A stretch of DNA of 64,000 nucleotides from Devosia nitrariae. Lineage in GTDB: Bacteria > Pseudomonadota > Alphaproteobacteria > Rhizobiales > Devosiaceae. Shown piece by piece: positions 58,478-64,000 of this stretch. The translations under genes were made by a program, and so were the position numbers. The notes beneath the pieces are model-generated. The model did not search any database, was not told the DNA's origin, and saw only the letters and a program-made list of their open reading frames with translations. The stretch's first letter is position 1; each line of letters opens with the position of its first letter. The DNA lies in NCBI RefSeq assembly GCF_030160115.1, contig NZ_BSNS01000020.1, positions 124,001-188,000 of the forward strand, in the 5' to 3' direction.

Positions 58478-59431
58478 ATGGATATATCGCAGACCGCTAT
58501 CGCGGATCGGCGCCGGGAGGCCAATCCCATATCCCGGTTTCTTGCCAGCATGCGCGACGGCAGGGGCTTCGACATCCTGCTGGTGGCGGTGCCGCTCGCC
58601 TTTCTGATCGCTCTTTCGGGCCTGCCGCTCGTCTACAACGTGGTGATGAGCTTTCAGCAGGTCGACATGTTCAGCCTCGGCACCTTCTGGCGGCCGTGGG
58701 TCGGCTTCGACAACTACGTTGCGGTCTTCTCGCAACCAGAGACCTGGCCGATCCTCAGGAATACCGTGGTCTTCGTGGTCGCCTCCATCGCCGGCCAGTT
58801 CCTCATCGGCTTCGCGCTGGCGCTCTTCTTCACCATGGATTTCCCCGGAGCCGGCTATATACGCGGTCTGTTCCTCGTCTCCTGGGTCATGCCCGGCCTC
58901 GTCGTCGGCGCCATCTTCAACTGGATTCTCGCAGGCGACTTCGGCGTCCTCAATTATGTCCTGAAAAGCATCGGGTTGATTTCAGAGAATATCTTCTGGC
59001 GCTCGGACATCGCCTTTTCGCTCTGGGCGGTGATCATCGCCAATGTCTGGCTGGGCACCGCGTTCAACATGATCCTGCTGGCGGTCGGGCTCGCCTCGAT
59101 CCCCAAGGACCTCTATGAGGCTGCCGCGCTCGATGGGGCCAATGCCTGGCAGCGGTTCTGGACAATCACTTTGCCCATGATGCGCGCAACCATCGGCGCT
59201 GTGGTCTCGCTCGGTCTGATCTTCACGCTGCAGCAGTTCGACCTCTTCGCCTCGATCACATCAGGCGGGCCCAACAACTCCTCGAACGTTGCGCAGTACT
59301 GGGCCTGGGAGCTCTCCTTCCGCCAATACGACTTCGCGCGCGGCGCAACCATCTCGACCGTGATGATCCTCGTCGTGATGATCGCGGCTACTATCTATGT
59401 GCGCTCCACCCGGCATGAGGTGCGCGGATGA
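58478..59431 (+). CDS. Sugar ABC importer permease (MalF type)
   Basis: A 317-residue CUT1 permease with six helices and EAA-loop YEAAALDGANAWQRFWTITL. It has a 30-residue cytoplasmic N-terminus. GAAGGAA lies upstream of the ATG. Its end overlaps the next permease gene by four bases. Confidence 0.94.
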   Translation: MDISQTAIADRRREANPISRFLASMRDGRGFDILLVAVPLAFLIALSGLPLVYNVVMSFQQVDMFSLGTFWRPWVGFDNYVAVFSQPETWPILRNTVVFVVASIAGQFLIGFALALFFTMDFPGAGYIRGLFLVSWVMPGLVVGAIFNWILAGDFGVLNYVLKSIGLISENIFWRSDIAFSLWAVIIANVWLGTAFNMILLAVGLASIPKDLYEAAALDGANAWQRFWTITLPMMRATIGAVVSLGLIFTLQQFDLFASITSGGPNNSSNVAQYWAWELSFRQYDFARGATISTVMILVVMIAATIYVRSTRHEVRG

Positions 59432-60255
59432 CAACGACCTGGACCCAGCGCGGACTGCTGCTCGCTGCCCTAACGCTCGCGGCGCTCTACCTCTTTCCGC
59501 TCTATTGGATGTACGTGACGAGCCTCAAGACCGGCTCGGAGATCTTTGCCACCCCGCCGGCCTTTGTGCCAATTGACCCGCAATGGGGCGTGTTCCAGTA
59601 CGTCTGGGGGCTGCGCGGCATGGGGCGGTTCCTCTGGAATTCTGTGGTCATCGCCACCGGCACAATGGTCCTCACGGCGATCCTCGGTACAGGGTGCGCC
59701 TATGTGTTGGCGCGCTATCGGAATATCTGGATCGATATCGCGCTCTTCCTCGTGCTGATGCTGCAGGTGTTGCCGGCCTCCCTGATGATCACGCCGATCT
59801 TCGTCGGCTTCTCGCAGCTCGGGCTGCTCGACACGCCGCGCTTCGCCGTTATCCTGGCGCTGACGGCCAAGACCATGCCGTTCTTCGTGATCCTGGTGCG
59901 CGCGACCTTCATGAGCGTGCCCTCCGAGCTCGAGGAAGCCGCGCTTGTCGACGGCAATTCGCGCATTGGAGCGTTCTGGTTCGTCGCCCTGCCGCTCGCC
60001 CGCAACGGAATCCTCGTCTCGGCCATCCTGATCTTCATGCAGGCGTTCGGCGAATTCGTCTATTCCAAGTCGATCATCCAGGCGGTCGACCTGCAGCCAG
60101 CGAGTGTGGGGCTTAATGCCTTCATGGGCCCCAACACCACCGAGTGGAACAACATAATGGCCTACGCCTCGATCTATGTGACGCCGATCCTCGCCATCTT
60201 CGTCCTCTTGCAGCGCCGCATCGTGTCCGGCCTGACCTCGGGAGCCCTCAAATGA
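59428..60255 (+). CDS. Sugar ABC importer permease (MalG type)
   Basis: A 275-residue CUT1 permease with six helices and EAA-loop LEEAALVDGNSRIGAFWFVA. ATGA overlaps join it to both the upstream permease gene and the downstream ATPase gene, indicating tight co-translation of the complex. Confidence 0.94.
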   Translation: MTTTWTQRGLLLAALTLAALYLFPLYWMYVTSLKTGSEIFATPPAFVPIDPQWGVFQYVWGLRGMGRFLWNSVVIATGTMVLTAILGTGCAYVLARYRNIWIDIALFLVLMLQVLPASLMITPIFVGFSQLGLLDTPRFAVILALTAKTMPFFVILVRATFMSVPSELEEAALVDGNSRIGAFWFVALPLARNGILVSAILIFMQAFGEFVYSKSIIQAVDLQPASVGLNAFMGPNTTEWNNIMAYASIYVTPILAIFVLLQRRIVSGLTSGALK

Positions 60256-61325
60256 GCAATGAAGCGCAGATCGAACTAGTCGGGGTCGACAAGCATTACG
60301 GGCAGTTCCATGCCTTGAAGGACATCAGCCTGACGATCGAGAAGGGCGCTTTCGTCGCGCTCGTCGGTCCCTCGGGCTGCGGAAAGTCGACGCTTTTGCG
60401 CTCGCTCGCGGGCCTCGAGAGCATCACAGGCGGCACGATGAAGATTGCCGGCGAGGTGATGAATGGCGTGCCGCCGAGGAAACGCGACGTCGCCATGGTG
60501 TTCCAGAGCTATGCGCTCTACCCGCATATGCGGGTGGCCGAGAATCTCACTTATTCCTTGCGCCTCAAGGGCACACCGAAAGACCAGGCGCTGAAAGCGG
60601 CCGAGGATGTGGCAAGGACGACGGGCCTGTCGCAACTTCTCGGTCGCTTTCCGCGCCAGCTCTCCGGCGGGCAGCGCCAGCGCGTCGCCATGGGCCGGGC
60701 GATCATCCGCCACCCCAAGGCGTTCCTGTTCGATGAGCCGCTCTCCAACCTCGACGCTGCGCTGCGCGTCCATATGAGGAAGGAGATCCGCGCGCTTCAT
60801 GACCGGCTGGGCGCGACGTCCGTCTATGTGACGCACGACCAGGTGGAGGCCATGACCATGGCCGACCACGTGGTCGTCATGCGCGATGGGGTCATCGAGC
60901 AGCAGGGCCGGCCGCTCGATCTCTACGACAAGCCCGCAAGCCGGTTCGTTGCCGGCTTCATCGGCTCGCCGGCCATGAACTTCGTGCCCGCGACAGTCAG
61001 CGAGGACGGGCAGGGGATCGTGCTCGACCTGCCGGGTGCGTCGCGCCTTTCCCTCGGACGTTCGCTTGAACCCGGCCGAAATGTATCGGCCGGTCTGCGC
61101 CCCGAGCACCTGACGGTGACGCAGACCCAGGAAGCGGCTCTGCGCCTGCCGGTTGGGGTCGTCGAGTCGACGGGCTCGGTGACCTATATCTCGAGTGACA
61201 CCGATCCCGAGATCACCGTGGTGGTCCACGGGCGCAGCCCGCTCTCGGCCGGTGACACAATGGGTCTTTCGATCGCGCCGGAGAACATCCATCTCTTCGA
61301 CGTCGAAAGCGACCGCGCTATCTGA
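60252..61325 (+). CDS. Sugar ABC importer ATP-binding protein (MalK/UgpC type)
   Basis: A 357-residue ATPase: Walker A GPSGCGKST (about 38-46), signature LSGGQRQRVAMGRA, Walker B AFLFDEPLSNLDA, H-loop VTHDQVEAMTMAD and a C-terminal regulatory OB domain (AGLRPEHLTVTQ). It completes the LacI-controlled importer. Its 3' end overlaps a small convergent ORF by eight bases. Confidence 0.95.
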   Translation: MSNEAQIELVGVDKHYGQFHALKDISLTIEKGAFVALVGPSGCGKSTLLRSLAGLESITGGTMKIAGEVMNGVPPRKRDVAMVFQSYALYPHMRVAENLTYSLRLKGTPKDQALKAAEDVARTTGLSQLLGRFPRQLSGGQRQRVAMGRAIIRHPKAFLFDEPLSNLDAALRVHMRKEIRALHDRLGATSVYVTHDQVEAMTMADHVVVMRDGVIEQQGRPLDLYDKPASRFVAGFIGSPAMNFVPATVSEDGQGIVLDLPGASRLSLGRSLEPGRNVSAGLRPEHLTVTQTQEAALRLPVGVVESTGSVTYISSDTDPEITVVVHGRSPLSAGDTMGLSIAPENIHLFDVESDRAI

Positions 61326-61512
61326 TGTTGTCGGCTAGTAGCGAGACCAGCGGCGTCAGCAGCAGGCAGGCCACAACGAACCGGGCGACCCGTCCAAAGA
61401 CGGCCATATCCGGGCCCGCGCGGTAAAAGGCCTCCTCCATCTGCTGGCGCTGGGCCGGACGATAGAACGTGTCGATCTGGTTGATGTGGGTAGCGAGCAG
61501 GATCTCAAGCAT
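61318..61512 (-). CDS. Small hypothetical protein with C-terminal membrane helix
   Basis: A 64-residue frame starting MLEILLATHINQIDTFYRPA, with one hydrophobic segment near the C-terminus (FVVACLLLTPLVSLLA). An excellent AAGGAG lies 7 bases before the ATG, which supports translation. It is convergent with the ATPase gene and overlaps its end by eight bases. No family recognised; it could be a real small membrane protein. Confidence 0.5.
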   Translation of the reverse strand: MLEILLATHINQIDTFYRPAQRQQMEEAFYRAGPDMAVFGRVARFVVACLLLTPLVSLLADNIR

Positions 61513-61670
61513 CGGTCATCTCCTTGCGATGAGTTTCGCAATTGGCCGAATGAGCGATGCTGCTTTCGACAGTCGACGCCGATAAAAAACAAAAGAAAAA
61601 TCGGAACTGCTCATGTCGAATGTGGCCGAGGCCGTTCGACCAGGGATATCGTTCACCCGTGGAGGCGCCG

Positions 61671-62033
61671 ATGAAGTACATGTTCCTGATCTATCTCGAC
61701 GATGCCAAATTCGCTCCAATGTCGCAGGACGAGCGCGATGGCTTCGGCAATGCCATGCTCGACTACGACGACGAGTTGCGCGCCAGCGGCAATTATCTTT
61801 TCTCGGAGCCGCTGAAGATGCCGAATGAGGCTATCACGGTGAGGACCTGGGACGGGACGCTCTCGACCACCGACGGTCCCTTCGCCGAGACCAAAGAGCA
61901 CCTCTCGGGGTTCCACATCATCGAGGCGCGCGATCTCAACGAAGCCGTGGCGCTCGCCGCCCGCATGCCGCTCGCGCGTGTCGGCTCGATCGAGGTCCGC
62001 CCCGTCGGTCATCTCGAAAGGATCGAAAAATGA
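61671..62033 (+). CDS. YCII/DGPF-domain protein 1 of the ECF42 module
   Basis: A 120-residue protein with the DGPF motif (TTDGPFAETKEHL, about 66-78) and the YCII-type fold. Such proteins are genetically linked to ECF42 sigma factors; their biochemical role is unclear. GGAGG lies 6 bases before the ATG. It starts a three-gene overlapping set. Confidence 0.9.
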   Translation: MKYMFLIYLDDAKFAPMSQDERDGFGNAMLDYDDELRASGNYLFSEPLKMPNEAITVRTWDGTLSTTDGPFAETKEHLSGFHIIEARDLNEAVALAARMPLARVGSIEVRPVGHLERIEK

Positions 62034-62368
62034 AGTTCCTCTGTCTCGTTTGCGCCGACTCCGAGATCGAAGCCACCTTGAGCAAGGAGGACTGGAAGAC
62101 CATCGACCGCGACTCGATGGCTTATGACAAGCAGCTGGAAGCCCAGGGAAACTATATCCTCTCTGAAGCGCTGCAGGATCTGGGCACCGCCGTGACGGTG
62201 CGCGTGCGCCAGGGAGAGGCGAGCGTGACCGACGGTCCCTATGTCGAGACCAAGGAGCATGTTGCCGGCTTCATCCTCATCAAGGCCAGGGACATGGCTG
62301 CGGCCATCGAGATCGCCAAGGGCATCCCGCTCGCGCGCATCGGGGCCGTCGAGGTGCGCCCGATATGA
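62030..62368 (+). CDS. YCII/DGPF-domain protein 2 of the ECF42 module
   Basis: A 112-residue paralogue of the preceding protein, with VTDGPYVETKEHVAGF as its version of the motif (Tyr in place of Phe). It overlaps both neighbours by four bases (ATGA), so all three genes are translationally coupled. Confidence 0.9.
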   Translation: MKFLCLVCADSEIEATLSKEDWKTIDRDSMAYDKQLEAQGNYILSEALQDLGTAVTVRVRQGEASVTDGPYVETKEHVAGFILIKARDMAAAIEIAKGIPLARIGAVEVRPI

Positions 62369-63630
62369 CCATGGGCGCGGCGGCCTCCACTGCGAGCGAC
62401 GGCCTGATCGAAAGCGCCTATCGTGAGCATTCGCGGAAGGTCTTGGCGACGCTCATCCGTCTCCTCGGCGATTTCGATCTCGCCGAGGAGGCGCTGCATG
62501 ATGCGTTCGTCGCAGCCGCTGATCGCTGGCCGCGAGAGGGGATGCCAGGCAATCCGAGCGCTTGGCTCGTCTCGGCCGGGCGCTTTAAGGCCATCGACAA
62601 GCTGCGCCGCCGCGCCCGTTTCAACGCCATGGAAGCCGAAATCGCTGATCAGTTGACCGCCGACGCGGAGGAGGGGGAGGACATGGAGGCGACCTCCATC
62701 AAGGATGACCAATTGCGGCTCATGTTCACCTGCTGCCATCCCGTGCTGCCGCAGCCGGCGCAGGTGGCGCTGACCTTGCGCGAACTCTGCGGGTTGACGA
62801 CCGAGGAGATCTCCCGCGCATTCCTCGCCCGGCCGCCGGCGCTCGCCCAGCGTATCGTGAGGGCCAAGGCCAGGATCCGCGAGGAGAGGATCCCCTACGA
62901 GGTGCCGGAGCTGTCGGCGCTGCCCGAACGGTTGGATGCCGTGCTGCGCGTCATCTATTTGGTTTTCAACGAGGGCTACTCGGCTCATTCGGGCGAGGCG
63001 CTGACCCGCACCGACCTTTCCGGCGAGGCGATCAGGCTCGGGCGGCTCATGCTCGATCTCCTGCCGCAGGCCGAGACGATGGGGCTGCTGGCGCTGATGC
63101 TGCTGCACGAATCGCGCCGGCCGGCGCGCACGACCCCCGACGGCGAAGTGGTGCTTCTGGCCAACCAGGACCGTACGCTTTGGGATCAGGCACTGATGGC
63201 CGAAGGTTTCGACCTCATCGACCGGGCTTTCGCCACGCGTCAGATCGGCCCCTATACGCTACAGGCCGCGATTGCGGCCGTCCACGCAAGGGCAGGGACG
63301 GCCGAGGACACCGATTGGGGCGAGATCGTCGGCCTCTACGACGTGCTGATGCGGGCGGCGCCCTCGCCGGTGGTGCGCCTCAACCGAGCGGTCGCCGTCG
63401 GCATGCGCGACGGACCCCGGGCCGGGCTCGCCCTCGTCAATGGTCTGATCGAGGAGGGGAACCTTGCCGACTATCACCTGACCTATGCCGCTCAGGCCGA
63501 CTTCTATCGCCGCGCGGGTGAAACGGATGCCGCGCGCCAGGCCTATGAGAGAGCCCTTGCCCTGGCTCTGCAGGAGCCGGAACGGCGATTCCTGCAGCAG
63601 CGTCTGCGCGAACTTGGGGACGCACCCTAG
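62365..63630 (+). CDS. ECF42-type RNA polymerase sigma factor
   Basis: A 421-residue extended ECF sigma factor. Region 2 lies near the N-terminus (LIRLLGDFDLAEEALHDAFV, about 25-44), region 4 around residues 130-165 (CGLTTEEISRAFLARPPALA), and a long C-terminal helical extension follows (DUF6596/TPR-like; VFNEGYSAHSGEAL, ALMLLHESRRPAR). ECF42 proteins need this extension for activity and are usually paired with DGPF proteins, as here. No anti-sigma factor is visible; control by the extension itself is likely. Confidence 0.92.
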   Translation: MTMGAAASTASDGLIESAYREHSRKVLATLIRLLGDFDLAEEALHDAFVAAADRWPREGMPGNPSAWLVSAGRFKAIDKLRRRARFNAMEAEIADQLTADAEEGEDMEATSIKDDQLRLMFTCCHPVLPQPAQVALTLRELCGLTTEEISRAFLARPPALAQRIVRAKARIREERIPYEVPELSALPERLDAVLRVIYLVFNEGYSAHSGEALTRTDLSGEAIRLGRLMLDLLPQAETMGLLALMLLHESRRPARTTPDGEVVLLANQDRTLWDQALMAEGFDLIDRAFATRQIGPYTLQAAIAAVHARAGTAEDTDWGEIVGLYDVLMRAAPSPVVRLNRAVAVGMRDGPRAGLALVNGLIEEGNLADYHLTYAAQADFYRRAGETDAARQAYERALALALQEPERRFLQQRLRELGDAP

Positions 63631-63796
63631 GCTTGTCACTGAGGCGATGAGACTGTCAAAAAGTGCCATGATCTTAGAGGGGATGGAAAAAATCCCGTGA
63701 CGACAAAGAGTTATGGCAACCAACTTATTCGGTCAAATTCGTATCTCGCTCTGGTGAAAACGCCTTGCCAGTCGTTGCCCACTATGCCAGTCTTAT

Positions 63797-63816
63797 TTCG
63801 GAAAAGCTTTTCCGAA
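63797..63816. promoter_or_regulatory. LacI-type operator, upstream copy
   Basis: A perfect 20-bp palindrome TTCGGAAAAGCTTTTCCGAA. Its centre is 75 bp (about seven helical turns) from the centre of the second copy, which favours DNA looping by a LacI-family repressor. It lies in the 318-base gene-free stretch 63631-63948. Confidence 0.7.
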
Positions 63817-63874
63817 CTCTATTTCGACACGTGACGGCAAGCTGAGGAGGCACTGCCGCGTACTGTGTGACGAG

Positions 63875-63888
63875 GGAAAAGCTTTTCC
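63875..63888. promoter_or_regulatory. LacI-type operator, downstream copy
   Basis: GGAAAAGCTTTTCC, a perfect 14-bp palindrome identical to the core of the copy at 63797-63816 and extended by GAA on the right. It is 60 bases before the ATG at 63949. Confidence 0.7.
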
Positions 63889-63948
63889 GAAAAAATATGC
63901 GCGGGACGAGAATGGCGATGCCATGCCGCGCATCCATGGGAGGAATTT

Positions 63949-64000
63949 ATGAGACGTTCCAAGACGTTGGCCGTCGCGCTGCCGCTCGTTGCGGCAGGCT
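63949..64000 (+). CDS. Start of a secreted/periplasmic protein (partial)
   Basis: Only 17 codons are visible (MRRSKTLAVALPLVAAG), forming the basic and hydrophobic parts of a signal peptide. GGGAGGA precedes the ATG. Given the LacI-type operators and the many importers nearby, a sugar-binding protein is a reasonable guess, but the body of the gene is outside the window. Confidence 0.6.
   Translation, partial: MRRSKTLAVALPLVAAG

Overview
This is a GC-rich, gene-dense chromosomal stretch from an alphaproteobacterium, most likely of the order Hyphomicrobiales (a Devosia-like or other soil/plant-associated lineage). The order-level placement is an inference. It rests on an RpiR-type IolR with GGAA-N6-TTYC operators, an IolC protein carrying a C-terminal DUF2090 domain, MocDEF-like genes, an FMN-riboswitch-controlled RibN transporter, an ECF42-type sigma factor with DGPF proteins, and short dispersed repeats of a type common in that order. 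No mobile element, prophage or CRISPR array was seen.

Layout. 1-1453: divergent DHA2 exporter (cut by the window edge) and MarR regulator. 1487-6000 (minus): a Rieske/desaturase O-demethylase set resembling MocD, MocE and MocF, followed by a PanB-like protein and PurU, all divergent from a LacI-type regulator. 7386-12475 (plus): IolI-like isomerase, sugar-binding protein, permease, single-domain ATPase and IolG. 12819-18754 (minus): iolC-iolD-iolE-small membrane protein-iolB. 18939-21149: IolR-like regulator and a divergent second dehydrogenase. 21157-22978: a small membrane protein and RibN under an FMN riboswitch. 23132-30586: a second importer of the maltose/UgpC type with a fused dehydrogenase/aldo-keto reductase and a divergent AraC regulator. 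30622-35510: CHASE2 cyclase, DsrE-like protein, decayed HXXEE gene, VanZ-like protein, tRNA-Pro and an APH-family kinase. 35507-42372: small exopolysaccharide locus. 42379-49110: housekeeping and miscellaneous genes (DUF2842, heme A synthase, ribosomal L13/S9, a symporter, a WYL regulator, a YdjC deacetylase). 49306-53876: purine salvage (guanine deaminase, nucleoside hydrolase, adenine-deaminase-like). 53886-61325: LacI-controlled third importer with two catabolic enzymes. 61318-63630: small ORF and ECF42 module. 63797-64000: twin LacI-type operators before the start of a secreted protein.

How it works together. The left third reads as one catabolic island for inositols and probably O-methylated inositols or inosamines (rhizopine-like). 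The MocDEF-like oxygenase would remove a methyl group, PurU could dispose of the one-carbon unit, the ABC importer brings inositol in, and IolG/IolE/IolD/IolB/IolC degrade it. The two long iol operons share an almost identical 54-nt promoter with two tandem GGAA-N6-TTYC sites. This directly links them to the IolR-like protein encoded between them. Two further sugar importers with their own regulators and oxidoreductases make this a carbohydrate-scavenging neighbourhood. The exopolysaccharide, purine and core genes appear functionally independent of it.
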